A DNA stretch of 40,729 nt from IMG/VR virus record IMGVR_UViG_3300005859_000002, positions 1 to 40,729 of that record. One strand, given 5' to 3'. This DNA is from a virus. The first letter of the stretch is position 1; each line of letters opens with the position of its first letter. Shown piece after piece: positions 22,349 through 31,823 of this stretch. The translations under genes and the position numbers were made by a program. The notes beneath the pieces were generated by a model. That model ran no database searches. It was not told the origin of the DNA and worked only from the letters and a program-made list of their open reading frames with translations.

Positions 22349-25300
22349 ATGAGCTTCCTTTTAAACTTAGGAGATTTAGGAACATTCTTCAGCGATGAAC
22401 TCTCAGCATTAGAAAATTTTGTAAATTTCTTAAGCTCTGATATTATTAACTTTTTTAATACTGTAGTTGATGACGTTGAAAATACTGTAAGTTTCATTGG
22501 TCAAGCAATTAGTGATATTCCAACTTTCATGCAAAATATTGCTAATAATTTCTTAACTATCTTGCAAAATTTTGTTCAAACAGCATCCTCTGCAATTTCT
22601 GGATTTGTATCATGGTTTTCAAAACAAGTCCAGGGCTTTTTCGGAGATTTAGCAAATTTAGCTTCTGGATTTTTAAATGATGCATATGGATTTTTTACAA
22701 ATGTAGCTAATGCATTTGCATCAATTGTAAGTTCTGTCGTTAGAGATTTAATAAATGGATTTGGGCAAAATATGAAACATATAGCTTCAGCTGTAGGGCA
22801 ACTAACACAATTTTTAACTCCGTTTATTGCACCAATTACAGTTGCTAAATTTCTTCCAGCGATAACTGATAAATTAGCAGATATTCTTCCAGAAGTTGAA
22901 ATTTCTTTATCGCCTATCGGATTAGGTGGAAAAGTCCCAATAAAATTTGGAGAAATAGTAAAAGCATTCGCTGAAACAACTACGGATTTCTTCGATGAAG
23001 TTAGGAACGAAGTCCAATCTACTCTTAAGGAATTTATTAAGGAGCCGTTTGTAAGTGATTTTAAGATATCAGCAAGAGAAATTTTCAATGAAGTTGGACT
23101 TGGAGATTTACCATTTGCAGATCCACCTTTTGCACAAATTGCAAATTGGGTAGGTGCAAGGTCTTATAACGAAATTAAAGATCATCTCAAGGAAACAATA
23201 TATCTAACAGGATATGCCCAATGGTTCACAGATGCATATTTATCTCCTCCAGTTGATGATTTTGTACCTAGAAATCCATTATTTAAACCCGTGAATATAA
23301 AAGATGTAATTTTAGCATCTCAATATGGAATTTTAGATTCTAAAACAGTTTCACAATATGCTGAAAATAATTTGATAACTCCAAAAACTGCTAATTTGAT
23401 GTATAATAACCAAACTGCGAGATTATTACAAAGGGCTGTGGAACAAGGAATTAGACAATTTGTAGTAACTCCTGAAAAAGCATATGAAGAAATTATAAAA
23501 AATGTAAATCTATCTGGAAAAGATTTATTTGAAAAAGTATTTTCACTCGAATATAATTATGCAGTTCAGAGAATAGTGAGACAATTCCTAAGATCACTTT
23601 TATCTAGGGCTTTATCAAATTTTGGAAGACCTTATGTCGATTTAAAGTATTTAGAAACAACAGTTGAAAAATTATTTAAAGAGCTTAATTATCCTAAAGA
23701 AGTTGAAAATGTCTTTAATATTATGATTCAAGAATCTCAACTTGTTTACAGTAATCAATTATTATTAAGACAACTACAAGAAATTACAAAATTAGGAATA
23801 TTCGACGAAAAGAAAATAAAAGGTGAATTGAAAGCTAATAACTTTAATGAAATAGTAGCTTTACAAATTTTAAACTATCAATTAGAGTATGTAAGATTGC
23901 AGTATATCCTTAAAGAGTTTCAATTTAAATTACAAAATTACATTATTAGCTCAAGAGATGCAGAACATCAGTTAAAAACAATAGGATTTGATCCATCGAT
24001 AATTTCTGAAATAATTTTTGAATATCAAACTGCTCCATTAACTAAATATCAAATTTCGCAAATTGAAAGTTTAGCTAAAAAAGGATATATTTCAAGTGAT
24101 GAGATCAAAAAGCAATTACATTCGCTAGGAGTTATAAAAGAATTTGAAGATATTTTTATAAATTATACAAATCAAGAATTTCAATTATCTTCAACTATTT
24201 CGCTTTTAAAAGAACAATTGAAAAACTTCTTGATAGATCCTAAAACTGTTGATGTTGAACTAAAGAAATTGAAAATTAATGAAATCCTAGCTAATCAAAT
24301 AATACAAGAAAATTATGATATAAACATCTCGAAATTACATTTATCATATTTAGAAACTTTAGCTAAAGATTTATACTACGATCAAGCTCAATTATCAGGA
24401 GAATTATCTAAAATATTGAAAGATAAAACTGCAATTGACTTATATTCTCATAAGTTCTATTATGATTATATATTTCCAAAAATTGTAGATTATCATGTTT
24501 CATTAGCTAAACATGGAATAAGTTCAGATATTTCCAAATTGCCGAAAGAAATTGTAGATTACGAAATAAAGCCTGCATTATTAGAATATCAAGTAAATCT
24601 AGAAATTGAATATATTAAGTCATTAATAAAAGATTTACAAATTAAACCAGATATTGCAATTCAAGAACTTAGTAAATTAGGAATACAAAAAGATTTAGCT
24701 AGTTTAATTGTACAAACTTATATTCCTACAATTTACAATATTCATACTATAATTGGAAATATTGTAAATGGACAACTTTACAAGGTTGGAAAAGTTCCCA
24801 TTAATTTAGGAAATGCGGAATCAGAATTAAAAAAATTAGGAATTCCAGATAATCAGATAAAGATATTGTTAGATCAATATGCTTCCAGTTTCGGTTTAGA
24901 AATTTGGAAGAGATATTTACCTTCATTGAATGAAATTGAAAAAGCGTTTAAATATAATTATAAAATTAACAAACTTATAGATTTGTCTTATATCCCTAGC
25001 GAATTCATAAATCTGTATTTAGATGTCTATCAACATGAATTAATTGGAGTTTATGTTCACACGCTGAAAAACGAGTATGTGGAGAGTTTGATTTATGGAA
25101 TTCAAAATCCACAGTTAGAGAATTTAATGAAGCAATATGGAATAAATGAAGTGTTTTTAGGAGTTTTAAAATTATCAGCACAAATTAAGAAAATATTAAC
25201 TGCTTATCAGGAGCTTTATCTAACTCCTTCAAAAGCAATTTCAATAAGTGAATACATTAGTAATCCTAATCAATTACTGCAAAAAGTATTTTCAGAATTC

Positions 25301-25525
25301 CAAGTTCCTAGCGATCTTCAAAATACATATCTTGAATATGCGAGAAATAGAAGAGTAAAAACTTATGTAAATGATATAATTACAACGATCAATTTATTAT
25401 TTGAAAAACATAAAATAGATCAGAACACTGCACAATCATATCTGCAACAACTAAAGAAATATGGATTAACAGATGAAGAAATTCAATTGATATTATTAAA
25501 CTGGCAATTGAGGGCTAACTACTAA
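22349..25525 (+). CDS. Large virion protein, SIRV P1070-like, 1058 residues
   Basis: Matches in size and position the SIRV 1070-residue protein found at the virion ends (terminal fibres). Residues 1-150 are amphipathic helices rich in Phe (DIINFFNTVVDDVENTV, FVSWFSKQVQGFFGDLA), tape-measure-like. From about 440 to the end there are at least eight degenerate helical repeats of about 49 residues with the pattern L..LGI....I..IL..Y, e.g. SLAKKGYISSDEIKKQLHS, ALKxLGIQKDLASLIVQTY-like, and the last LQQLKKYGLTDEEIQLILLN. Probably an extended alpha-solenoid rod at the virion terminus. Confidence 0.88.
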   Translation: MSFLLNLGDLGTFFSDELSALENFVNFLSSDIINFFNTVVDDVENTVSFIGQAISDIPTFMQNIANNFLTILQNFVQTASSAISGFVSWFSKQVQGFFGDLANLASGFLNDAYGFFTNVANAFASIVSSVVRDLINGFGQNMKHIASAVGQLTQFLTPFIAPITVAKFLPAITDKLADILPEVEISLSPIGLGGKVPIKFGEIVKAFAETTTDFFDEVRNEVQSTLKEFIKEPFVSDFKISAREIFNEVGLGDLPFADPPFAQIANWVGARSYNEIKDHLKETIYLTGYAQWFTDAYLSPPVDDFVPRNPLFKPVNIKDVILASQYGILDSKTVSQYAENNLITPKTANLMYNNQTARLLQRAVEQGIRQFVVTPEKAYEEIIKNVNLSGKDLFEKVFSLEYNYAVQRIVRQFLRSLLSRALSNFGRPYVDLKYLETTVEKLFKELNYPKEVENVFNIMIQESQLVYSNQLLLRQLQEITKLGIFDEKKIKGELKANNFNEIVALQILNYQLEYVRLQYILKEFQFKLQNYIISSRDAEHQLKTIGFDPSIISEIIFEYQTAPLTKYQISQIESLAKKGYISSDEIKKQLHSLGVIKEFEDIFINYTNQEFQLSSTISLLKEQLKNFLIDPKTVDVELKKLKINEILANQIIQENYDINISKLHLSYLETLAKDLYYDQAQLSGELSKILKDKTAIDLYSHKFYYDYIFPKIVDYHVSLAKHGISSDISKLPKEIVDYEIKPALLEYQVNLEIEYIKSLIKDLQIKPDIAIQELSKLGIQKDLASLIVQTYIPTIYNIHTIIGNIVNGQLYKVGKVPINLGNAESELKKLGIPDNQIKILLDQYASSFGLEIWKRYLPSLNEIEKAFKYNYKINKLIDLSYIPSEFINLYLDVYQHELIGVYVHTLKNEYVESLIYGIQNPQLENLMKQYGINEVFLGVLKLSAQIKKILTAYQELYLTPSKAISISEYISNPNQLLQKVFSEFQVPSDLQNTYLEYARNRRVKTYVNDIITTINLLFEKHKIDQNTAQSYLQQLKKYGLTDEEIQLILLNWQLRANY

Positions 25526-25556
25526 ATAAATTTGTCATATTTACTAGTTTCTACTC

Positions 25557-26372
25557 ATGAGCGTTAATTTATGTAAATATGAGGCACAGAATATTAGTTA
25601 CATTGATTTAGAAAAATTAGGAGAAAATGCTTATTATGAGATTAAATATGATGGAACTCATATTTGCTTGAAATATGAAGCAGACCTGAAAATTAATACT
25701 AGAAATGACATACCTCACGACAAAGGATATCAAAATTTATTTTATCAGGTTCCAGGAATTGAACAAGTTATAAATTACATAAAAGAAAATGATCAATATA
25801 TTTTACACGGAGAACTTGTTCATAAAAAAACATCTGGAATGCAAATACATGCAAATGAAATACCTCAATTTATCTTATATGATATATTCGATAAAGAAAA
25901 TAACAAATATATAGAGCCGTTAAATTTCGATAATGAAATTTTCTTTTGGCAACCGATAATTTATTTGGAAACTGATTATATTCTGCAAAATATTTTGAAA
26001 GAAAGATTAGAGGGAATTGTTGCTAAAAGCTATAATCAAAATATTGAAATTTGTAAAGAGGGAATAAATTTTAACTTATGTGTTTTTAAATACAAACCTT
26101 TTTATGCGACTCTAGGAGTTATATTCAAGCCAGTTAGGAAAGAAATCGATACTAAAAAATTATCATTTTTATTAGGAGAAATTGATAACGATCTAAAATA
26201 TAATAAAAATAATTGGAAAGAAAATCATCCAGAACTTTATGAATTCTTTATTAAAAATAAAGATAAGATAATAAAAATACTTCAAAATCAAAATATTATA
26301 TCGCAAATAGAGAAAGATACACATCTAGATATTAAAAAAATTAAAGAACATATAGAAAATTTCGCAAGATAA
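25557..26372 (+). CDS. ATP-dependent polynucleotide ligase (nucleotidyltransferase), 271 residues
   Basis: Covalent nucleotidyltransferase motifs are in order: I KYDGT (30-34, Lys30 as AMP acceptor), Ia-like NTR (Arg49), III LHGELV (83-88, Glu86), IIIa QFILYDIFD (104-112), IV EGIVAK (152-157), V VFKYKP (176-181). The C-terminal 90 residues are helical and charged; I see no OB fold with motif VI, which makes it more like T4 RNA-ligase-2 or minimal viral ligases than cellular Lig1. Likely roles are nick sealing at ITRs or RNA repair. GTC promoter at 25533. I do not recall a ligase in SIRV genomes. Confidence 0.88.
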   Translation: MSVNLCKYEAQNISYIDLEKLGENAYYEIKYDGTHICLKYEADLKINTRNDIPHDKGYQNLFYQVPGIEQVINYIKENDQYILHGELVHKKTSGMQIHANEIPQFILYDIFDKENNKYIEPLNFDNEIFFWQPIIYLETDYILQNILKERLEGIVAKSYNQNIEICKEGINFNLCVFKYKPFYATLGVIFKPVRKEIDTKKLSFLLGEIDNDLKYNKNNWKENHPELYEFFIKNKDKIIKILQNQNIISQIEKDTHLDIKKIKEHIENFAR

Positions 26373-26398
26373 GTATAATCAAAAATGGCGATTAAAAC

Positions 26399-26722
26399 AT
26401 GAAGATTGTAATAATGGATTTTAAATTAGAGGACTACGTATGTAGCCCCATCCTGGACGGAAGGACAATGGAACCCTTAAATGAAGAACAATTCAAAGAA
26501 TACCTTTCGGCAATGGACACGAATTGGCTCCCAAACGAAAATATAGAAATATATTTTGTAGATGTGGAAGACAAAACTTGGAATAAATTCAAAACAAAAA
26601 ATTCAAAAAGACTCGAATTAACATTAGACCAATTAAACGAATTATTACAAAAATCATCATCCTTATACCTGATAAAGGAAAGTCGTGTAGAAACTTGTAG
26701 ACGTTATTCAAAAAACGATTAG
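26399..26722 (+). CDS. Unknown 107-residue acidic protein with atypical codon use
   Basis: Not recognised. Acidic, mixed alpha/beta (FKLEDYVCSPILDGRTMEPLN...IYFVDVEDKTW...LTLDQLNELLQKS). Its DNA uses more C-ending codons (GAC, AAC, CTC, CCC) than its neighbours and has a higher GC content in its first 150 bp, suggesting recent acquisition. It starts 26 bp after the ligase stop; ATG 26399 or 26414. Small acidic accessory proteins in viruses are sometimes inhibitors of host defence; there is no direct evidence here. Confidence 0.66.
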   Translation: MKIVIMDFKLEDYVCSPILDGRTMEPLNEEQFKEYLSAMDTNWLPNENIEIYFVDVEDKTWNKFKTKNSKRLELTLDQLNELLQKSSSLYLIKESRVETCRRYSKND

Positions 26723-26801
26723 AGAATTAGAACACATGATATACATTATATAATATATGAGAATTGTACATTTATTTTTGTCATCTTACTAATTCTTTCA
26801 T

Positions 26802-28574
26802 ATGAGCTTACCGTATAAAACACGTTTCAAGCTTCCGTTAGAATTCCTAACTTTGCAAGATTGGAATAATTTTGTAAATAACTTACTATTTCTGAATAAA
26901 TATGGATCTGCTAAATTATTAAATTACTATCAAGATGGAAACTTTCAAAATCTAAATGAAGTCTTTTCAAAATATTTAAACGTATCACAATTAATAATAA
27001 ATGGATATGAAGCGTTATATAATCTCAAGGCTGTAGAAGCTTATACGTTTGGTCAAGGAGACATTCAGCCTTTTCAAGACATGTCAAATAGACCAACTGT
27101 AAATTTTCCTTATGAAGTACCTTTTCAATTTATACAATTTTATCCAATGTCTAAATTACCTAATTATAAACTTCCAGCTTTCCAAGTTGAGAAACTAAAA
27201 GTTCAATTAGCTCAAGTTAGTAAACAATTACAACTATTAATCCCGAAATTAACAAGTAAAATTGTAACTCCTACACAAATTGCAGGAACTCAATTTCAAT
27301 TTTCTGGAACTGCAAATTTGGAACAAATAACTTCACAATATTTAGAACCTGCATATTTAGAAACTTGGAGAGAAATTACAATTCAAAATTTAGGCAATTC
27401 TCCAGTTCAAATAAACAATTCTATCTATTTAATGCCTAAAAATTGCTTGAAATTAACTGCAAGTTCACCAAGTGAAATTGAACTAACTGCACAAAATCCA
27501 ACACTTTTATCTGAAGAAATTGAATTTACTGGAACTCCTATTACTACTTATATAATTACAATAACAAATTCTCAAGCTGATCCGACTCCAAGTCAATTTC
27601 AACAATTACTAAATTTGAATTTATCATCATTACTATCAAGCTCTAGCCAATTATTGAATTTACAATTCTGCTTAGATGCACAATGTAATACACCATTATA
27701 TGCTTGGATATCTCAATATAATTCTAATTTATCAACTGTTTATATTTGGATAAAATTACCAACTTCGGTTCCAGCTAATGGATCATTAACTATCTATATG
27801 TTTTTAAGAAATTCAAATCAATATCCTTATACTGGAATAAATGCATATTATAATACAGCTTATGATAACGGAAATTACGTTTTTGACGCTTATATAAACG
27901 CAATGGGTACATCATATTTGCCTAGTAATTTACAAATATCTTCAAACTTATATTCGTCAATTCAATTTACTCCACAAAGTGGTTCAACTCCTGGATATAT
28001 CCTAATGTTAGATAATCAAGGTGGATCATATAATATAATTTATCTAGATTCTACAAATGCTAATAATATAAATGAAATATTTGAAAGTGTAGAATATTAC
28101 AACGGAAGTGCTGATCAACAAGCTATAGAATTCCTCGGAAATACTAGTAGTTTCTGTGCAGGTTCAAACGGAGATTCGGTATTCATGAGTAACGGTTACG
28201 CAGTTTCATGGGACCCATACAACGGTGACGGTTATATTTGGTCTGGTTGTAATCAAGAAGTTTCTTCGTCGGAAAGCGTTTTCACTTCTTCTGGTTATAA
28301 TTTCTATCAAGCAATAGTTACAGAATCCGAAATTGAATATTATGGTCAAACTATCAATTCTCCAATTGTAGATCTACCACAATTAAATTTACAAGAAGTT
28401 ACAATTTGGAATTCTTCAATTACTCCAAACGGTTCAGCTTTCGTAATAATGGATTGCTCAGGCGGTGCAACCCATATTGGATATTTCTATTGGGCTAGAG
28501 CAAGAAAATTACCTCCTAACAACGTTATGCCTTCAAATTCTCAACCGCAAAAAACAATAATTCTAGTATCATAA
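26802..28574 (+). CDS. Virion fibre-like protein (SIRV P564 position), 590 residues
   Basis: Corresponds in size and position to the SIRV 564-residue minor virion protein. The N-terminus (LTLQDWNNFVNNLLFL) shares an xxxWN helix with the 322- and 317-residue proteins downstream. At about 185-225 LETWREITIQNL...YLMPKNCLKL matches a block in the 317-residue protein. From about 247 on it resembles DUF2341/lectin-like domains: LCLDAQCNTPLYAWI, VYIWIKLPTSVPANGSLTIY, and NTAYDNGNYVFDAY. Probably surface-exposed and involved in receptor or glycan binding. GTC promoter at 26780. Confidence 0.8.
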   Translation: MSLPYKTRFKLPLEFLTLQDWNNFVNNLLFLNKYGSAKLLNYYQDGNFQNLNEVFSKYLNVSQLIINGYEALYNLKAVEAYTFGQGDIQPFQDMSNRPTVNFPYEVPFQFIQFYPMSKLPNYKLPAFQVEKLKVQLAQVSKQLQLLIPKLTSKIVTPTQIAGTQFQFSGTANLEQITSQYLEPAYLETWREITIQNLGNSPVQINNSIYLMPKNCLKLTASSPSEIELTAQNPTLLSEEIEFTGTPITTYIITITNSQADPTPSQFQQLLNLNLSSLLSSSSQLLNLQFCLDAQCNTPLYAWISQYNSNLSTVYIWIKLPTSVPANGSLTIYMFLRNSNQYPYTGINAYYNTAYDNGNYVFDAYINAMGTSYLPSNLQISSNLYSSIQFTPQSGSTPGYILMLDNQGGSYNIIYLDSTNANNINEIFESVEYYNGSADQQAIEFLGNTSSFCAGSNGDSVFMSNGYAVSWDPYNGDGYIWSGCNQEVSSSESVFTSSGYNFYQAIVTESEIEYYGQTINSPIVDLPQLNLQEVTIWNSSITPNGSAFVIMDCSGGATHIGYFYWARARKLPPNNVMPSNSQPQKTIILVS

Positions 28575-28701
28575 TTCATCTAGTAAGATATAATATTTCT
28601 AGCAAAGTTACAAATTAGTACATTTTTTAAGTTGATAATACAAAAATTATGAAAAAAGCTTTAAACTATTTATTTGGAAATAAGCACATAATGAGCTAAA
28701 A

Positions 28702-29670
28702 ATGCCAGATATTATTGAAACACAACCCCAACTCTACTGCAAATCAATTTACCAAATTGCTAATTTATTAGCTCCTCCATCAAAATATTCTGTAATATCT
28801 TCAAAATTATGGAACGAAATTGTACAAGATTTATATCTAACATATAATGTTTTCGAATACATTAATTATTTAACACAATATCAGTATTTAAGAATTATAC
28901 CTTCAATAATTAATATATTTTATAATTCTGACCAATTCTTTAAACCGTACGAATTTACTTCAATTTTATATGCAAAAAAAGGAATATCGCTAACTGTAGA
29001 TGATTTTAATAAACTTATTGACGCAATTATAGAATTAGCTAATAAAAATAATATAAAATTGCAAAAAAGACTTTCTCATGTACAGCATGACCAAATTGTA
29101 AAATCTGAACAATTTTCAGATATAGTTTATGATATTAACCAATTCATAACTTTCAATTATAACCAATACTTTTTATTAGATTGTAATGGATATAAATTTA
29201 GTAACTTATTAAACTCCATAAAAACATTTTTAACTGTTTTGATTAATGAACTTAAAACAAGTATAACAGTTCTTACAAATACATATATTAAAAATTTTTT
29301 AATTAATAATAATAATCAAACAATTAATATATTTGGTTCAATAGATAAATTTTTAATCAATAAAAATTATGAGATAATTACAATAGATGATAATGCTTCT
29401 ATAAATATATTAAAAGTTGGCGTTAATACTTTGATAATTACAATTAATAATAACGCTTATATAAATACATTACATGTTGAAGTAAATTTTGGAAGTATTA
29501 TAATTAATAATAACTCTAACATAAACACATTAAGAATTAACGATAATGCAGATACAATTCAAATTAACGATAATGTAACAATTAAAAACTTTATTTGTGG
29601 TATAAATACTGGAAATGTAATTATTTCACCGAATGCAAAAATTATAAATAATCAATGTACTAAATCATAA
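28702..29670 (+). CDS. Fibre-like protein with Asn-rich beta-solenoid, 322 residues
   Basis: N-terminal domain (IANLLAPPSKYSVISSKLWN) related to the other two fibre-like proteins. From about residue 200 to 318 it has repeating units of about 20-25 residues such as ITINNNAYINTLHVEVNFGS and IIINNNSNINTLRINDNADT, alternating Ile/Val strands with Asn ladders. This predicts a right-handed beta-helix of adhesin or tail-spike type. Promoter CTTTAAACTATTTATTTGG. It ends 6 bp into the convergent methyltransferase gene. Likely receptor-binding. Confidence 0.75.
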   Translation: MPDIIETQPQLYCKSIYQIANLLAPPSKYSVISSKLWNEIVQDLYLTYNVFEYINYLTQYQYLRIIPSIINIFYNSDQFFKPYEFTSILYAKKGISLTVDDFNKLIDAIIELANKNNIKLQKRLSHVQHDQIVKSEQFSDIVYDINQFITFNYNQYFLLDCNGYKFSNLLNSIKTFLTVLINELKTSITVLTNTYIKNFLINNNNQTINIFGSIDKFLINKNYEIITIDDNASINILKVGVNTLIITINNNAYINTLHVEVNFGSIIINNNSNINTLRINDNADTIQINDNVTIKNFICGINTGNVIISPNAKIINNQCTKS

Positions 29671-30141
29671 ATGACAAAAAACAAATTCTCTATTATCTTC
29701 AGATATGAAAGTTAAAATTGTTCCGTAGAGTTTCTTCATCAATTGGAATCTATTTTCAGTCCAGTCATGAATTGCTATACAATATTGTTTATATTTTTGC
29801 AATTGTGAAACATCTAGATTTTTTTCACAGCCCTCACAGTCCATTATAAAAATATCTGTATTTGGATATATATTTCCTGACCATTCTCCATTAATCTCAA
29901 CTTTATCGCAAATATTAAATTCTTTACAAACTTTTTCTTTGAATTTCTTATTAAGTTCATCACTTTTTTCATAACCTATAATTTTTTTAGCACCTTTTAG
30001 CAAAAAGTATAAAGCTGAACTTCCACAGTCATTTCCAATAATTGTAATTGTTTTATCTTTTACTTCTAATTTTCCATAAGCCTGATCGAATTCATGCCAA
30101 TAACAACATTCCATTTTACAGAAATATTCTTTATAATTCAT
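29665..30141 (-). CDS. SAM-dependent methyltransferase, FkbM-like, 158 residues
   Basis: A Rossmann methyltransferase: TITIIGNDCGSSALYFLLKGA (about 31-51, motif I) followed by IIGYEKSDEL with the acidic residue that binds the SAM ribose, and DIFIMDCEGCE (about 95-105), the DxEGxE-type motif of FkbM enzymes that methylate sugar hydroxyls. SIRV viruses have a methyltransferase of about 156-158 residues here. Given three glycosyltransferases in this genome, a glycan substrate is plausible. It lies 8 bp after the 317-residue gene, with GGTGAAATT before ATG. Confidence 0.85.
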   Translation of the reverse strand: MNYKEYFCKMECCYWHEFDQAYGKLEVKDKTITIIGNDCGSSALYFLLKGAKKIIGYEKSDELNKKFKEKVCKEFNICDKVEINGEWSGNIYPNTDIFIMDCEGCEKNLDVSQLQKYKQYCIAIHDWTENRFQLMKKLYGTILTFISEDNREFVFCHL

Positions 30142-30149
30142 AATTTCAC

Positions 30150-31103
30150 CTAACTATTAATAATTTCAAACAATGCATAAACTTGACATTTTCCAGTTGC
30201 CCATGCATAAACATTTTTAGGATTATTAACATGAATTTCTAGCGAATCATTTGGCAAAATTGGAAAATTGTTATAAAGATTATTCCCAATATAGATGATA
30301 TAATTACTTAAATTCTGTAAAATTATTCTAACAGTTTCTAACGTTGAACCTGAATAAAGTGGAGCTGGTGTAGTTGAAACATCAAGCTGTAGACCTTGAA
30401 TTGTCGGCGGAGATAAATACAAACCTAATTTATTAATTGTATTAGCTAAACCTACAGTTGCTAAATATACATATGTAAGTGCATATTCGATAGAACCTGC
30501 AACAAAATAAATAGCATCTTGTATAGAAATTCCTAATCTTTTAGATATAGAATCTATTAATTCATAAAATGAAGTATAGAAATTTTGCAAATCTTCTTTT
30601 ATTATAGTTCTAGACTCTTCAACATTTGAAATTAAGTAATTTACAACATTATAAATTGTTTCGTATAAAGCTTCAGTATCTTTTGAAAGAATCGAGGTAA
30701 CAGTAGGTACTGCTACTATAATTTTCTGATAAATTTCTTCAGGTAATTGAGTAATTGAATAATATAATTGTTCATTTGAATTTATAATATCGTAAATTTG
30801 TTGTTGTGCAGTAGAAATAAATGCAGAGATATAAATTGGATCTTCTTCAGTTAGTACTGGCTGACCTGAAACATATACATCATTAGCAAAATTCCCTTGT
30901 AATGCGAAAATATTATTAGGAATGTATAAATTTCCATTTTTTAGAATTGAAGTAACTGCATTTCCACCAGTTTCATATAATTGAATTAAAAGAAGATTCG
31001 CTGTGTTCCACATTGCAGATGTTAATCTTTGGAAAGGTGAAGCTAATAATTCTGAAATAGATGTATAATTAACGCTCACATCATTTTTATCTAAATACGA
31101 CAT
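30150..31103 (-). CDS. Fibre-like virion protein, 317 residues
   Basis: Related to the 590- and 322-residue proteins: the N-terminus ISELLASPFQRLTSAMWN matches IANLLAPPSKYSVISSKLWN, and the C-terminal block STLETVRIILQNLSNYIIYI...FPILPNDSLEI (253-290) matches LETWREITIQNL...YLMPKNCLKL of the 590-residue protein. The middle is helical, probably a coiled trimeric shaft. SIRV has a protein of about 310 residues here (recollection). Co-directional with the methyltransferase, which may modify its glycans. Confidence 0.75.
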   Translation of the reverse strand: MSYLDKNDVSVNYTSISELLASPFQRLTSAMWNTANLLLIQLYETGGNAVTSILKNGNLYIPNNIFALQGNFANDVYVSGQPVLTEEDPIYISAFISTAQQQIYDIINSNEQLYYSITQLPEEIYQKIIVAVPTVTSILSKDTEALYETIYNVVNYLISNVEESRTIIKEDLQNFYTSFYELIDSISKRLGISIQDAIYFVAGSIEYALTYVYLATVGLANTINKLGLYLSPPTIQGLQLDVSTTPAPLYSGSTLETVRIILQNLSNYIIYIGNNLYNNFPILPNDSLEIHVNNPKNVYAWATGKCQVYALFEIINS

Positions 31104-31210
31104 AAAAAACTATTCTCAACTTATATGTCATATTATGTATATTATGTGTTCTAATTGTTCTCCTAATGAGTAAATATAACTAATATTTGTCATAATTTCA
31201 GAATAATGTT

Positions 31211-31816
31211 ATGAAAGTCTTCACATTTGCAGGATTTACAAAACATTTACTTGAACTGGATTTTGATTACGTTGTAGTCTATAAAACATTTAATGATTTA
31301 ACTCCTGAATTAAACGAAAAATTTGCAAATAAGATAATTTGGAATGAAACTAAGAGTAATATAAGATGGATAAGAATTGCAAAACAACTGTTAAAAATTC
31401 TAGATGTAGCAAAAAATGAAAATGATGACAAATTTGCAATTATAGACAGTGACTTAATAGTTCCAAAAATTAGAGAAGTAGACCCTCAAAATAGAATATT
31501 ATCATTATGTTATTGGCTTTATTACGATTGGGCAAATGAGATTAGACCATTTTGTTCAGGAACAAATTACATATTCAATAAAAAACATATTCCAGTTTTA
31601 GAAACTATATTAAACTTATACATAGAAAAAGAATATTATAAAGAATTTCCAGTTGATATATTTCTACATGATCATATTTCTCATTTGAACATATTGAAAC
31701 TTGGAACTATTCATTATATAAAAAATCCAGAGGGAGAAAAGAAAATGGAATTTAAATTTGAAGACATATCTAAAGTGTTTAAGCATATTCCTGAATTTGT
31801 TTTAATTAGCTGGTGA
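31211..31816 (+). CDS. GT-A-type glycosyltransferase-like protein, 201 residues
   Basis: A short GT-A nucleotide-diphospho-sugar transferase candidate. The DxD metal motif is KFAIIDSDLIVP (Asp79, Asp81), preceded by a helix-rich N-terminal half and followed by CSGTNYIFNKKHIPVLE, as in small GT-A enzymes. FPVDIFLHDHIS could supply the catalytic acid/His. It has its own GTC promoter (CTAATATTTGTCATAATTTC) and forms a unit with the GT-B gene 8 bp downstream. Confidence 0.78.
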   Translation: MKVFTFAGFTKHLLELDFDYVVVYKTFNDLTPELNEKFANKIIWNETKSNIRWIRIAKQLLKILDVAKNENDDKFAIIDSDLIVPKIREVDPQNRILSLCYWLYYDWANEIRPFCSGTNYIFNKKHIPVLETILNLYIEKEYYKEFPVDIFLHDHISHLNILKLGTIHYIKNPEGEKKMEFKFEDISKVFKHIPEFVLISW

Positions 31817-31823
31817 GATCAAA

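Noticed and set aside
22576-23088. 170-residue minus-strand frame
   Set aside because: Antisense shadow of the 1058-residue virion protein.
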